The notes under the pieces were generated by a model. It was not told the DNA's origin and searched no databases. It saw only the letters and a program-made list of their open reading frames with translations. From Legionella antarctica (GTDB lineage Bacteria; Pseudomonadota; Gammaproteobacteria; Legionellales; Legionellaceae), in contig NZ_AP022839.1 in NCBI RefSeq assembly GCF_011764505.1, positions 2,215,001 through 2,279,000 on the forward strand: a DNA stretch of 64,000 nucleotides. The letters run 5' to 3'. The position numbers and the translations under genes are program-made. Of the stretch, positions 45,001 through 54,941 are shown in pieces. Every line of letters begins with the position of its first letter. Within the stretch, counting starts at the first letter, position 1.

Positions 45001-45918
45001 TAAATTGGCGTAAAAATTTTGGATAATCTGATTATTCTTATTATTAAGTATATGCCATGCCAGTCGTTTAAATTTAACCTGAGCTTGAACCAACGACACA
45101 GCCCCTTTATTCAAATCCACCCATAAAGCAATATCTCCTTTTCCTCCTTCCATCCGTTCGGTTGCTTTAGGGAATACACTTTGCCACTGAGCAGGAACTA
45201 TATGGTGAGCTAAGAAATATACCTGGCCTTTAGTCTTTTCCAGATGATAAGGGTCAAAACTCAAGTCACCCAATAATTTAAAAGAAGTACTATTAGTTTG
45301 TTCAAGCCTTGCATTCCCCTTTATTTTATAATTTCCACCTTTATTAATTACCGATATGTTAAGACCACTAACGGGAATTAACCCACCATCACTGAAATGA
45401 AAAAAAACAGATACATGCTTAATTATTACCCGTTCCTGTTGAGACAGCCAAAACAGGATTTTCTTACTCGTTTCGGGTGTCATCTCACTATCTTGCATAG
45501 AACTTGTCGAAATTCCATCGATATTCCAACGACCATTCTTCTCCCTTACTACTAAACGAAGATCATCGACATATAGAATTCCCGGCTGAATGTGCCAATT
45601 CCAAAGAGATTTGAATAAATTAATTCCTACTAACAATTTATCTAAATGCAGTGATTTTTTATCTCCATCACTTAGTGATACTTGCTTTAATTTCAGCACA
45701 GGATGAAACCAGTACCAACCGGTTTCCATAGTTTGAATAGTAACAGGCTGCCCCATAAGCTGAGTCAGATGAAGTTCTACCTCACCTTTATATTGCTTAG
45801 CCCAGGGTGTCAATGAGCGGAATAAGCTGGAAAAAACAGCCGCCAGAATAATCAGGATGGCTGCAGTTATCCATATTTTTTTTAATAATTTATTCACCGA
45901 AACTATTCGATTCATCAT
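42091..45918 (-). CDS. yhdP: YhdP family AsmA-like protein, 1275 aa
   Basis: One N-terminal membrane helix (WITAAILIILAAVFSSLF) is followed by the DUF3971/AsmA-like region, starting with VELHLTQLMGQPVTIQTMET, and by a very long beta-rich periplasmic domain. The C terminus carries the AsmA-type block YASMKGDLDLVRRMYDLNLS and VAGLAAWVANKI. YhdP-type proteins span the periplasm as a groove that helps phospholipids reach the outer membrane. Length matches the family (about 1250-1300 aa). Its start overlaps the end of fliJ by 29 bp, so it is coupled to the flagellar operon. Confidence 0.9.
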   Translation of the reverse strand: MMNRIVSVNKLLKKIWITAAILIILAAVFSSLFRSLTPWAKQYKGEVELHLTQLMGQPVTIQTMETGWYWFHPVLKLKQVSLSDGDKKSLHLDKLLVGINLFKSLWNWHIQPGILYVDDLRLVVREKNGRWNIDGISTSSMQDSEMTPETSKKILFWLSQQERVIIKHVSVFFHFSDGGLIPVSGLNISVINKGGNYKIKGNARLEQTNSTSFKLLGDLSFDPYHLEKTKGQVYFLAHHIVPAQWQSVFPKATERMEGGKGDIALWVDLNKGAVSLVQAQVKFKRLAWHILNNKNNQIIQNFYANLSWKPDVKGWQFNADHIKLRIGGVTWPENQLLIKFDKTQQTYRLFVKSIIIESLLSQTINWPSVIQNLLPLKAHGTLTDIQLLIRENQPIYILTRFDQLGWNSQDKIPYVDNLSGVLNWQPEEGRLELDSENTSIAIKGYPRQDLTLLNGSVDWKELSDGLRVSIDRFVFSQPELTLSIQGAVDQVTRNSFGHIRLVSEFSAKNVQQWMQFLPKEQIKEKLYFWLKNDVKRIAQASGRVVINGFAKDFPFDNRNGEFSITSHASGGSLLINSKWQLIKDIEAYIRVKNRNLEIDIINADFQGVLVKQMNLRIDDVGKDKENLLLHGLVNGSAQKMMNYILASPLREKLSALKMLSIKGLLSLNLRLEIPLYPENDDNLAKGELIFKNNSIVIKHQLSKLSLEDFSGKLSFTEHGVTDSALLATAFGYPLNLKIQSVISPKPATLISVDGECSVESLKSRFNLPVLSLFKGVFFINAVLKISENPDDLDKINLKSSLKGLAINLPSPLGKTRDDSVPLEVNLDFNATKALSLRANYNSRLSADILLQDKAGALELHSGELRLGSAQALNQNRPGLALVGSLDGFNLQEWKKVYEQFSTEQTNSSLFQKLRIINVKLRHLTFLKQQFDNIAMKAKLLPNKQWSLNLKQKKIAADLIYNQPTNTLSGFAKYLHIDKIDNSDESSESSSPVNPGQIPNLNLRIDNLSIGEIQVGNVTLKSHSTPERWLINYFRIDSPVYQLNIEGDWIKRGESNQTKMRLKLHLKDLAKSLERWHITPAVDAGKGDLEFRGGWKGTLYDFSLATLTGEMSLQLRNGRITHLSPETEEKLGLGKLLSILSLQTIPRRLKLDFSDLSHQGYSFDIFKGNFSIKKGIMSTQDSYLDGPVAYASMKGDLDLVRRMYDLNLSISPHITASLPIVATIAGGPVAGLAAWVANKIINQSMQKISAYSYKISGPWKEPIVQQLTIVKKIIKK

Positions 45919-46363
45919 TCATGTTTTTACTATACCATTGCTTTTGCGCATACTCATCACTTTCTTTCTGATCCAAGCGCTGTAATTTGATTTGTTCTGC
46001 TTTTTTAACACGATCAATTAACTTAGTAACTCCCTCTTGAGAAGCCTTGAGCTGATTATAATTAAACTCTGCTTTGGATCTTATTTTAGCAAGCTGGGCC
46101 AAATGAGTATTCAAATCGATTAAGGCCGTGTCCATATGATTAATAAAATCGATGCGATTGCGCAAGCGCCCGACCAGACTGCCTTGATTCCCTAACACTT
46201 CCAATTGTTGCAAATAATCTTGTCGGTACGTAACTAATTGCTCGTGTCTTATTTTATTTTGGTTAAACTGTTCTTTTGCTTTCATCAAATCGATGTGAGC
46301 ACGTTTTGTTTCTTCCTGTTTTATTTGGAGTAACTGAATTAAGCGTTCCAATCTTTGATTCAT
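45890..46363 (-). CDS. fliJ: flagellar export chaperone FliJ
   Basis: This 157-residue protein is entirely helical and forms an antiparallel coiled coil ([20 protein letters not shown] ... [12 protein letters not shown]), as does FliJ, the stalk-like component that links the FliI ATPase to the export gate. It is identified by composition and by position directly after fliI, overlapping it by 4 nt. Confidence 0.85.
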   Translation of the reverse strand: MNQRLERLIQLLQIKQEETKRAHIDLMKAKEQFNQNKIRHEQLVTYRQDYLQQLEVLGNQGSLVGRLRNRIDFINHMDTALIDLNTHLAQLAKIRSKAEFNYNQLKASQEGVTKLIDRVKKAEQIKLQRLDQKESDEYAQKQWYSKNMNDESNSFGE

Positions 46364-47709
46364 CCATTATTACCTAAAAAAGATGATGTTAGCTGGGACA
46401 GTAGCATGACGCTTTCCTCATGACTTACTCGCTCATTCATTCCTTGTACAAGGTAATCTCTAATTTGATCCCTGGCTATTATTGCCTTATCCAGGATGGG
46501 GTCACTTCCTTTAGCATAAGCGCCCAACAAGATTAAATCTTTATTTTTTTCATAAAGAGATAAATATTTTTTAAACAGCATCATTGCTTTCATCTGTGGC
46601 TCAGACACGATTGTTTGCATGACGCGACTGATTGAGGCCTCAATATCAATTGCTGGAAATTGCCCTTCCTCAGCAAGCGATCTGCTTAATACTATATGAC
46701 CGTCTAAAATAGCGCGAGCAGCATCTGCTATAGGATCTTGCAAATCATCTCCTTCTGTCAAAACAGTATAAAAAGCAGTAATTGATCCGGTACCTGGTTT
46801 ACCGTTACCGGCTCTCTCCACCAACTTCGGTAGTTTTGCAAATACGGAAGGGGGATAACCTTTGGTAGCTGGAGCTTCGCCAATAGACAATGCAATTTCT
46901 CTTTGTGCCTGAGCAAAACGAGTCAGGGAGTCCATTAACAACAGAACATGTTTCCCCTGATCTCGAAAATACTCTGCAATGCTTGTAGCTACTTTCGCCC
47001 CATGCAAACGCATTAATGGGCTTTCATCAGCGGGAGCAGCAACAATAACAGCCCGTTTCAACCCCTCTTCCCCTAAACTACATTCTATAAATTCTTTTAC
47101 TTCTCGTCCTCGTTCACCAATTAAACCAACTACAACAATATCCGCTTCTGTAAAACGAGTCATCATTCCAAGCAATACAGATTTACCCACACCACTCCCA
47201 GCAAACAGGCCTATACGCTGACCGCGGCCAATAGTTAATAAACCATTTATAGCACGCACTCCCACATCCAATTGAGTATCTATCGCTGCTCTTTTTAAAG
47301 GATTAATTGTAGGAACTATGAGTGGATAAGTATCAATTAATTCAATTGAAGGCCCATCATCTATTATAGTTCCCGACCCATTTAGTACTCGACCTAATAA
47401 TTGAGGACCAACGCCAATTTGAGCTACTCTCCCGGTAGGTACTACAATCATTCCAGGAGCAATACCTTGGATATTGCCTAACGACATTAAGTAAACGCTG
47501 TCATTGCTAAATCCTACTACTTCGGCTTCAATAGAATGTGATTCATTTACATTGACTAAACAACGAGCTCCCACAGGTTGATTAAAACCCTTAGCTTCAA
47601 TGGTTAATCCTATAGCCCTGCTAATTTTACCGCAATGTAATAATCCATAATGCTGATGGTTACAAACCTCATTTAAAACTTTAAAGAGTTTTGATTTATA
47701 AATGCTCAT
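46360..47709 (-). CDS. fliI: flagellum-specific ATP synthase FliI
   Basis: This 449-residue F1-beta-like ATPase energises flagellar type III export. Walker A is AGSGVGKS (170-177), with [13 protein letters not shown] after it and [20 protein letters not shown] as Walker B and catalytic region. [18 protein letters not shown] is the FliI/type III ATPase signature. Five base pairs separate it from fliH upstream. Confidence 0.96.
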   Translation of the reverse strand: MSIYKSKLFKVLNEVCNHQHYGLLHCGKISRAIGLTIEAKGFNQPVGARCLVNVNESHSIEAEVVGFSNDSVYLMSLGNIQGIAPGMIVVPTGRVAQIGVGPQLLGRVLNGSGTIIDDGPSIELIDTYPLIVPTINPLKRAAIDTQLDVGVRAINGLLTIGRGQRIGLFAGSGVGKSVLLGMMTRFTEADIVVVGLIGERGREVKEFIECSLGEEGLKRAVIVAAPADESPLMRLHGAKVATSIAEYFRDQGKHVLLLMDSLTRFAQAQREIALSIGEAPATKGYPPSVFAKLPKLVERAGNGKPGTGSITAFYTVLTEGDDLQDPIADAARAILDGHIVLSRSLAEEGQFPAIDIEASISRVMQTIVSEPQMKAMMLFKKYLSLYEKNKDLILLGAYAKGSDPILDKAIIARDQIRDYLVQGMNERVSHEESVMLLSQLTSSFLGNNG

Positions 47710-47714
47710 CTCTT

Positions 47715-48356
47715 TTAATCCAGAGACTTGGGCTGAGCTAAAGGATTAATTTTAGCTATGTATTTTGCAAACAGAGTAGTGAAGCGAGTCTGTATTCGAC
47801 CATCTAATTCTGTATGATCACCTTTTAAATAAAAATCTCCTCTGCTCAACGATGGATCTGCTACTAAAGACTCATGTAATCCTGGTATTTCTTTCTCATC
47901 CATTTCTGTTTTAATCCAATCCACATCCAATGGATGCATGGCTAATAATTTATTACCTCGCAATGAAGGCAGTTCTCCCTTAATTTCCTGAAACAAATCA
48001 CATAATTTCTCTGGATTAACTGATAACTCAATACCGATACAGTGCTGGCTTAGCCAAATCATTGTCTGAACTACCTCTTGGATTAGTTGATCATCCATAA
48101 GTTGTATCGGTTTTTGTAACAGTTCTATCCACTTCACTAATTCAGTTTTTAATGCATCTATATCTGCTTGCGCTTGCTGGATTCCCTCTGCATACCCTTT
48201 CTCCATAGCCTCTTGTCTCAAGCGACTGCATTCATTAATGAATTCTTCCTCAGGATTAATTGTCGGCAATTCTTCTCCTTTAGCACTTCGACATTCCCAA
48301 ACACTAAATTCGCTATTTTTACCGTCATTTTTATAAGGTTCAAATTCATTTGACAT
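47715..48356 (-). CDS. fliH: flagellar assembly protein FliH
   Basis: This 213-residue protein has the FliH layout: a variable N terminus, a helical region with small-residue spacing ([20 protein letters not shown], with the usual G...G/A...Q pattern) and a C-terminal globular part ([24 protein letters not shown] corresponding to the 'D..L..G.C.IET..G.ID' block). It regulates FliI at the export apparatus. The 124-bp gap to fliG upstream is larger than elsewhere in the cluster. Confidence 0.9.
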   Translation of the reverse strand: MSNEFEPYKNDGKNSEFSVWECRSAKGEELPTINPEEEFINECSRLRQEAMEKGYAEGIQQAQADIDALKTELVKWIELLQKPIQLMDDQLIQEVVQTMIWLSQHCIGIELSVNPEKLCDLFQEIKGELPSLRGNKLLAMHPLDVDWIKTEMDEKEIPGLHESLVADPSLSRGDFYLKGDHTELDGRIQTRFTTLFAKYIAKINPLAQPKSLD

Positions 48357-48480
48357 GTTTACTTACCCTTTATGGCTAGTCACCGTTCACAATTAATCAA
48401 GCTGTCTTGTAGACTCAATTACGAGGAAAAAGTATATTTTCCGGGAACTCTCATCTGTTCGAGAGGACATTTTCAAAACG

Positions 48481-49470
48481 TTAAATCATCTCATCACCAC
48501 CCTTCGATCCTAAAGCTATCTTGCCATCTTCAGCGAGACTTCTTGCTATAGATAAAATATCTTTTTGCGCCCGCTCCACATCACTTACCTTAACTGGACC
48601 CTGTACCTCTATATCATCACGTAGGATATCTGCGGCTCTTTTAGACATGTTGGAAAATATTTTTTCTTTGGTCGTTTCAGTTGTACCTTTTAAAGCTATT
48701 TTTAGCTGTTCTGAGGTTACGTCACGTAGCAAAGTCTGGACACTTCTATCGTCCATATCGGTTAGATTTTCAAATACAAACATTTTGTCCCGAATTTTAT
48801 CACTTAACTCTTCGTCCCAATCTTTAATTTTTTCAAGAACCTCCTCTTCCATTGCCCCATCAAGAAAGTTAATCACATCTGCAACACTCTTAATTCCTCC
48901 AACGGAGGCTGTCTTAGCTACTTTTTGACCACTTAATTGTTTTTCAATTACTTGTCCCAGCTGTGTGATAGCTTCTGGTTTTACCGTATCAATATTACAC
49001 ATACGTAATAATACTTCGGCACGTTTTTCCGCACTAAAGTAACTGACTACCTCGGCTGACTGCTCACTATCAAGGTGAATCAATATAGTGGCTATAATTT
49101 GGGGGTGTTCATTACGAATGACATCGGCGATTAAGCGACCATCTAGCCATTTTAGTCTGTTTAGACCACTGTCTTTATCCGAAACCAGAATTCTATCGAT
49201 AAAAGGAATAGCTTTTTCTTCACCTAGCGCCTCAATCAAAATCGTACGCAAATAATCCTCAGCGTCTACTGTTAAGCTGGTCTGATCATCAATTGCACTG
49301 ATAAAATCAACCAAAACATTTTGCATTTTTGCCTTACTCACCGAACTCATAGTCGACATGGCCATGCCTACTTTTTGAACTTGTCTGGGCTCCAAGTGTT
49401 TTAATACCTCTGAGGCATTTTTTTCACCCATACTTAGTAATAAAATAGCTGCCCGTTCTATTCCGTCCAT
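48481..49470 (-). CDS. fliG: flagellar motor switch protein FliG
   Basis: This 329-residue protein has the N-terminal MS-ring-binding domain (RAAILLLSMGEKNASEVLKH), middle domain with EHPQIIATILIHL (the 'EHPQ' motif), and C-terminal charged torque helix (IRDKMFVFENLTDMDDRSVQ). Key rotor charges are present. It sits on the cytoplasmic face of the MS ring and couples stator proton flow to rotation. Two base pairs separate it from fliF. Confidence 0.96.
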   Translation of the reverse strand: MDGIERAAILLLSMGEKNASEVLKHLEPRQVQKVGMAMSTMSSVSKAKMQNVLVDFISAIDDQTSLTVDAEDYLRTILIEALGEEKAIPFIDRILVSDKDSGLNRLKWLDGRLIADVIRNEHPQIIATILIHLDSEQSAEVVSYFSAEKRAEVLLRMCNIDTVKPEAITQLGQVIEKQLSGQKVAKTASVGGIKSVADVINFLDGAMEEEVLEKIKDWDEELSDKIRDKMFVFENLTDMDDRSVQTLLRDVTSEQLKIALKGTTETTKEKIFSNMSKRAADILRDDIEVQGPVKVSDVERAQKDILSIARSLAEDGKIALGSKGGDEMI

Positions 49471-49472
49471 CT

Positions 49473-51098
49473 TTATCCCCGATCAACCCACGTTTTAACT
49501 ACTTGAGCTACACGCTTTGGTTCTTTATCTACTACTTGACGTAATAAAGTTAGTTGAGATTCATAATCATGAACATCTTTTAGCGATAACTTACCATCAA
49601 AACTTAACTCATTCGGCGAACGTTCAGCATCATTAGAGTCTTCCTTCTTATTGCTGGCCAGTGTTTTAAGCATCGGCCGCAACACCCCGAATATCAATGC
49701 GAGGATAAATAGAGCTCCACCGGTCTGTTTTACTATTGACCAGAAGCTGTCCTTTTGCCAAAACCGTTCTGCAGGTAATGGCTCAATAGGATCAGGCTTA
49801 ATAAAACTGCTATTTATTACATTTAAACTGTCACCACGCTTGCCATCTAATCCAATAGCATCTGAAACCAGGGCTTTTAATTGATCTATTTCTTTGGAAG
49901 TTAAGGGTTTTTTCTCAAGTTTTTTGGTTTTAGGATTCATTATCGCCCGATTATCAACCAAAACAGCCACAGAAAGTCGCTTAATGGTACCTGGCTGATT
50001 TTTTGTATGACTGACAGTTTTATCCAATTCGAAATTTTTAGTACTTTGTGTGCGGACGTCCTGAGCCTCACTTTGATCTGCTGTAGTTTGTGGTGGTGTA
50101 TTCTGTTCGCCTTTGGGTGCTATATTTTTCTCTCCAAGACTAGGATTGGGTTGAGGTGTATTAGTTAAAGTACCCGGAACTCCACTTGCATTATTACTTG
50201 CATTGCGCTTTTCTTCCATCATTTGCTCACTACGCAAAGAAGGCAATTCAGGATTAAACATTTCCTGAGTCTGTTCATAACTTGTAAAATCAATATCAGC
50301 CGAGACTTTTGCTCTTACTCGACCATAGCCTATCATAGGAGTTAATATATCTTGAATTTTCTGAGCATACTGATGCTCCAGAGTTTGACGATAGTCAAGA
50401 AACCGTTCGGTATCTGAAAATAAAGTTTGTCCGCCACCTTCATTCAATAATTGACCATCCTGATCTACCACAGTGACTCGGCTTGCACTTAAATTCGGGA
50501 TACTGGATGCAACTAAATTGATAATAGCCGCAATGGTATGTTTTTTAAGCTCCACACCTGAGTAAACATCAATAAACACCGATGCGCTGGGTTCATGAGC
50601 ATCTCTGACAAAGGCCGACTCCCTGGGAATTGCCAGATGAACTCTGGCTGATTTGATATCATTAAATTTGCTAATTGTGCGAACCAACTCGGACTCCAAT
50701 GCTTGTTTGTAACGAGCATTTTCCATAAACTGGCTGGTATTAAAAGTCCCTCCTCCGCCAAAAACCTCTTCATTTCCATTCGATTCACGAGGCAAACCTG
50801 CAGCAGCTAATTTAAGCCGAGCACTTTGCAAACTATCTGCAGGAACCATTAACATGCCATTATTTTTGTCAATCCTGAAATCAATACCACTGCGCTCAAG
50901 AACAGTGACTACATCCGATGAATCACGTGCATTCATTTGACTGTATAAGGGAATATAGCTTGGATCACGAGACCATAATACCACTGCCAAACCAATGGCT
51001 ATACTAGCGGCCAATCCAAATAATAAGCCAATTTGGCGAGGTATCGATAAGCTTGCAAATTTTGCTGCTGCTGTTGAAGCATTATCAGCCAATGCCAT
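49473..51098 (-). CDS. fliF: flagellar MS-ring protein FliF
   Basis: This 541-residue protein has two membrane segments, near residues 20-45 (QIGLLFGLAASIAIGLAVVL) and about 455-475 (GGALFILALIFGVLRPML). Between them are the ring-building motifs including YIPLYSQMNARDSSDVVTVL and ESELVRTISKFNDIKSARVH, and a Pro/Gln-rich loop near 300-350. The short C-terminal tail binds FliG. The opening MS-ring gene of the cluster after fliE. Confidence 0.96.
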   Translation of the reverse strand: MALADNASTAAAKFASLSIPRQIGLLFGLAASIAIGLAVVLWSRDPSYIPLYSQMNARDSSDVVTVLERSGIDFRIDKNNGMLMVPADSLQSARLKLAAAGLPRESNGNEEVFGGGGTFNTSQFMENARYKQALESELVRTISKFNDIKSARVHLAIPRESAFVRDAHEPSASVFIDVYSGVELKKHTIAAIINLVASSIPNLSASRVTVVDQDGQLLNEGGGQTLFSDTERFLDYRQTLEHQYAQKIQDILTPMIGYGRVRAKVSADIDFTSYEQTQEMFNPELPSLRSEQMMEEKRNASNNASGVPGTLTNTPQPNPSLGEKNIAPKGEQNTPPQTTADQSEAQDVRTQSTKNFELDKTVSHTKNQPGTIKRLSVAVLVDNRAIMNPKTKKLEKKPLTSKEIDQLKALVSDAIGLDGKRGDSLNVINSSFIKPDPIEPLPAERFWQKDSFWSIVKQTGGALFILALIFGVLRPMLKTLASNKKEDSNDAERSPNELSFDGKLSLKDVHDYESQLTLLRQVVDKEPKRVAQVVKTWVDRG

Positions 51099-51180
51099 CG
51101 TAAACTCCTGTAATATTTATCCTGTGCTTAATAGAATCTATATTATAAAAATAGATTAATTCATGAAACTGAAAATTAAA

Positions 51181-51495
51181 CTATAATGGGAGATTCATAA
51201 TATCCTGATATGCTTGCACCACCTTATTCCTTACTCTTAACGTAGCTTCAAATCCCAAATTGGATTTTTGACCGGCTATCATCACCTCACCCAAGCTTAT
51301 GCCAGGATCACCCATTTCAAAACGAGTTTTCAATGAATCTGAGGTTTGAGTCAGGTCATTTACCTGGTTCAATGCTTGTTGGAAAACCAGACTGAATGGT
51401 GCCTGATTTGATCCAGCTTCAACCTTGGAGCCTTCTGCCTGAGCAGCCATAGTACGCATCTGATTAATTAAATTAACCGTATTAATCTCGCCCAT
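51181..51495 (-). CDS. fliE: flagellar hook-basal body protein FliE
   Basis: This 104-residue protein carries the conserved C-terminal block of FliE (GDPGISLGEVMIAGQKSNLG followed by FEATLRVRNKVVQAYQDIMN). FliE joins the MS ring to the proximal rod. GAGGAATAAGGA lies before the ATG. It is the first gene of the fliEFGHIJ block on this strand, after a 312-bp intergenic region. Confidence 0.95.
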   Translation of the reverse strand: MGEINTVNLINQMRTMAAQAEGSKVEAGSNQAPFSLVFQQALNQVNDLTQTSDSLKTRFEMGDPGISLGEVMIAGQKSNLGFEATLRVRNKVVQAYQDIMNLPL

Positions 51496-51807
51496 TTCCT
51501 TATTCCTCTCGTTTCCATATTAAATTAACTGAGCATCAATCTGGTTGCTATGAATCATTGTTCTTAAACATGAATTAAATAATTAAATCACGGAAACAAC
51601 AACTAATATACTGATTCTTAATAATTTTTATTAGGACCTTCTTGTAAAATTTATCTTTGTACCATACGTACCGCAACGTGATCGCGACATCCTGAATCTC
51701 GCTCCAAACAATAAGCAGTGTTCACGGAGAAAGTAAAATACTAACAATCTTAAAAAAAGCTAAATATCTACACGAGTAATCGAGCAGATTTATCATCAAA
51801 TAGAGTT
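51496..51807. other. intergenic region between fleR and fliE, probable flagellar promoter
   Basis: There are 312 bp without a gene. The region must hold the promoter for fliEFGHIJ, which in related bacteria is sigma-54/FleQ or FleR dependent. I looked for the GG-N10-GC core of a sigma-54 site on the minus strand and found no convincing example. No hairpin terminator for fleR is obvious either. Confidence 0.4.
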
Positions 51808-53121
51808 CTACACAACATACCCTTCTTCACGCATTTTAGCCAGCTTATAACGTAAAGTTCGTTCACTAACACCCAATAAAGCAGCAACCTGTTGTCTATT
51901 TCCCTCATGCTCTAGCAGCGTTTTCTCTATCAATTCAAATTCATGAATTTGTAAATTTTTGCTGTTAGCCGCAGCAGTTGTTTCAGGAGTCATGGTTGAG
52001 GTTAATGACAACTGCAAATGTTCTGCCTCAATAATTCCCTGACTTTGCAAAACTAACGCCCTTTGAACCACATTATCGAGTTCACGTGCATTACCCGGCC
52101 ATGGATACGCCAACATTAATTTTTGTGCAGTAGAACTAATTACTGGCACCACAGGTTGTTTATGGTGACAATGCTTACGAATCAAATAATTGGCCAAAGG
52201 GATGATGTCATTTTTTCTTTCTCGCAAAGGATGCCATTGTAAGGGGAAAATATTCAATCTATAGAACAAATCCTCTCTAAAACGACCCGCCTGAACTTCA
52301 TCCTTTAGCTGCCTGTTTGTTGTCGCAAGGATACGAACATCCAAACTAATCACTTTATTAGCTCCAATACGCTCCACTTCTTTTTCCTGCAGAACTCGCA
52401 GCAACTTGGCTTGCAGACTTAAAGTCATCTCACTTACTTCATCTAAGAGTAATGTTCCACCCTGAGCTTGTTCAAACTTACCTGCTGTTGATTTATAGGC
52501 GCCCGTAAACGACCCTTTTTCATAACCAAACAAAGTAGCTTCCAGCATTTGTTCTGGAATAGCAGCACAATTAATCGCGACAAATGGTTGTTTTTTTCGT
52601 GGTGAATGATCATGAATGAAATGAGCCAACACTTCTTTACCTGTTCCACTTTCACCACTAATCATGACACCCACATCAGATTGCGCCACCTTCAGCGCCA
52701 TAGTTAATAAGGCCTGACTTTTAGGATCTTGAGCGATCGGGTCTCCACTCTCATCATCTAATTCAATTTTGATGTATTGATTGACTTTTTCAGTTAAAAT
52801 TTGTGCACTGAACGGTTTTTGTAAATAATCGACAGCTCCATGACGTATGGCCACAACAGCATCTTCGACTGAACCAAAGGCAGTCATTAAAATAACGGGC
52901 AAACCAGGTCGTTTTTTTTGAATTTCATTTAATAACTGGTTTCCATCTAACTGATCCATTCGAATGTCTGTTAATACTACAGCCGGATTATGTATATCCA
53001 GAAGAACCAAGGCTTCCTTACCATCTTTAGCGGTAATGTATGTATGGCCAGCAATAGTCATCGTTTCAGCCAGCGCTTCTCTCAATACTGGATCATCTTC
53101 AACAATTAAAACATGGCTCAT
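51808..53121 (-). CDS. fleR: sigma-54-dependent response regulator FleR
   Basis: This 437-residue NtrC-family protein has a receiver domain with phospho-acceptor D52 (VVLTDIRMDQLDG) and K102, an AAA+ domain with Walker A GESGTGKE (156-163), the sigma-54 contact loop GSFTGA (203-208, a common variant of GAFTGA), and a Fis-type HTH at the end (RQQVAALLGVSERTLRYKLA). Together with the kinase 20 bp upstream it forms the FleSR system that switches on middle flagellar genes. Adjacent fliE-J genes are likely targets. Confidence 0.93.
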   Translation of the reverse strand: MSHVLIVEDDPVLREALAETMTIAGHTYITAKDGKEALVLLDIHNPAVVLTDIRMDQLDGNQLLNEIQKKRPGLPVILMTAFGSVEDAVVAIRHGAVDYLQKPFSAQILTEKVNQYIKIELDDESGDPIAQDPKSQALLTMALKVAQSDVGVMISGESGTGKEVLAHFIHDHSPRKKQPFVAINCAAIPEQMLEATLFGYEKGSFTGAYKSTAGKFEQAQGGTLLLDEVSEMTLSLQAKLLRVLQEKEVERIGANKVISLDVRILATTNRQLKDEVQAGRFREDLFYRLNIFPLQWHPLRERKNDIIPLANYLIRKHCHHKQPVVPVISSTAQKLMLAYPWPGNARELDNVVQRALVLQSQGIIEAEHLQLSLTSTMTPETTAAANSKNLQIHEFELIEKTLLEHEGNRQQVAALLGVSERTLRYKLAKMREEGYVV

Positions 53122-53141
53122 AGAAAATCCCTTATTTTATA

Positions 53142-54164
53142 TTATCGTTTGCGTTTATTCTCGCCAGGTAAATAAATATTTACCTGAGTCCCGACTCCCT
53201 CAGTAGATTCCATGTGTACCCTTCCTCCGTGGGCTTTGACCACAGCAAAAACTACCGCCAAACCTAAACCGGTTCCCTGAGCTTTAGTTGTATAAAATGG
53301 TGAAAATGCTTGCGCTTTTACATCCTCTGGCATACCTTTACCATTATCCTCTACTAATATTTGTATACCTGAATCATCTATAGATGCAAGTGTTAAATAT
53401 ATTTCTGTTGCTTCAGACTGTAATGCATTGATCACTAGATTTAAAACAGCTCCTATTAATGACTCACCGTGTATCGATGCCTCGCGGGTTTTCAGCAGAT
53501 TATTCAACTTGAATAAGGCGGAATAAGATTCTGCATAGGGTTGAGCTCGTTGTATCAATTGAGAGCACCAATATTCAATATTGATAAATTTAGGTTCTAT
53601 TGAAGTCCCTCTTGCAAATAATAATAGATCCTGAATTTGTTGTTCAATACTGGCATGACATTCTTGCAACCTGTGAATCCAATTCTCAATCCGAATGTCT
53701 AGGTTAGGAAGATTATTCAAATGTTCTGTATACAAAATAGCAGAAGACAGAGGTGTTCTGATTTGGTGAGCCAATTGCGCAGTCATCGTTCCAATTGAAA
53801 CCAACCGTTTCTCATTTTCTTTAGCTTTCTCATAATCTCTGGTGGCGGTAATATCAGATAAAGTAATTAAAATACCAGGTAAACTATCTAAAGAGGAAAT
53901 GGCTACATGTACTCGGCGTCCATCAGCTAAAGATACTTCATGCCCATCATCATCTCTGGGTACAAAAGCGCTTTGAATCACATCCAACCATAAAACATCG
54001 ATCAATCCATATCCAAGCATGGCTTCAGCACTTGGATTTAACCAAACAATACGCCCTCTCGCATTTAAGATCACTAAAGCATTAGGCAAGCTGGATAAAA
54101 TATCCCACTCTGATAATTCAATCTGAGGCTTCACAGCGCATGTCAGGTAGGTAGAATAATGCAT
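53142..54164 (-). CDS. fleS: sensor histidine kinase FleS
   Basis: This 340-residue kinase has no membrane segment. A PAS domain (NALVILNARGRIVWLNPSAE) is followed by a HisKA dimerisation helix with H133 (QLAHQIRTPLSS) and a HATPase domain with VINALQSEA, DNGKGMPED and GTGLGLAVV. It phosphorylates FleR. The soluble PAS-type layout agrees with FleS, which senses an internal signal of flagellar assembly. Confidence 0.92.
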   Translation of the reverse strand: MHYSTYLTCAVKPQIELSEWDILSSLPNALVILNARGRIVWLNPSAEAMLGYGLIDVLWLDVIQSAFVPRDDDGHEVSLADGRRVHVAISSLDSLPGILITLSDITATRDYEKAKENEKRLVSIGTMTAQLAHQIRTPLSSAILYTEHLNNLPNLDIRIENWIHRLQECHASIEQQIQDLLLFARGTSIEPKFINIEYWCSQLIQRAQPYAESYSALFKLNNLLKTREASIHGESLIGAVLNLVINALQSEATEIYLTLASIDDSGIQILVEDNGKGMPEDVKAQAFSPFYTTKAQGTGLGLAVVFAVVKAHGGRVHMESTEGVGTQVNIYLPGENKRKR

Positions 54165-54303
54165 TAATAGCTTTAATTTTTAATAAGGTATCTCTTGACT
54201 CTAGCAAACTTTAGGCCAAAATCAAAATGTGATTAAAATCATATGATTAATTTAAAGTTTATTTGATCTTCCCAATGCATTTTACTCTCTATTTTTCCGT
54301 TGG

Positions 54304-54891
54304 TTGATTTACCGTGAACCTAAGGGACACCTGCCCCGATCCAGAGTCTATATTACCGTGTTGATGCTTTTAACGTTGTCATTTGCATGGCCGCCATTTC
54401 AACATTGGCGTTTTGAACGTTTTTTGTCCGACATTGCGCGTCAATTAGCTGACAATCCTGCTGTAAAAGTGCATTGCAACACCTTATTTGACACTTTATT
54501 CGATGAAGGCGTGGGGTTGCAGGTCATGCAGATCCCAAAACGGGGTATATTGTCATCCAATATCCACGATGCTCCACATTGATGGACTATATTCTATATT
54601 GCCCATCCCTATCGGGCAAATAAGCAAGAAATCATCACACGAAACATACTCACTCATGAGAGTATGCATGCACGAGGAGAATACAATGAAGCCAAGACCG
54701 AATGCCAGGCAGTGCAGCGGAACTATCGCACAGCAAAACTACTCGGTGCTTCCGATAGCATTGCGAAAAAAAATGTCCTTGATTATTACAAAGACTACTA
54801 CCTGATGCGGAATGACTCCTATTTCTCCAAAGAATGTGCTCCAGGTAAAACTATGGACGAGGATTTGAGTGATTCAACAGGGAATCAATAA
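54304..54891 (+). pseudogene. exported/membrane-anchored HExxH protein with two frameshifts
   Basis: The first frame (from ATG 54304) gives an N-terminal hydrophobic helix (VYITVLMLLTLSFAWPPF) and FLSDIARQLADNPAVKVHCN, then a stop. The neighbouring frame continues as AGHADPKTGYIVIQYPRCST and LMDYI. The first frame resumes as AHPYRANKQEIITRNILTHE followed by SMHARGEYNEAKTECQAVQR, ending DEDLSDSTGNQ. The two shifts, near 54525 and 54597, compensate each other. HESMH is an HExxH zinc-peptidase-like motif. As it stands no single frame encodes the whole protein. Family name unknown to me. Confidence 0.65.
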
Positions 54892-54941
54892 AATTGGGGA
54901 TACACCATTTCGGATGCGGTTTATCCCGGAATACTGAAAAT

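Noticed and set aside
51496..51807. Sigma-54 promoter for fliE
   Set aside because: No GG-N10-GC pair with a reasonable -24/-12 sequence was found on the minus strand.
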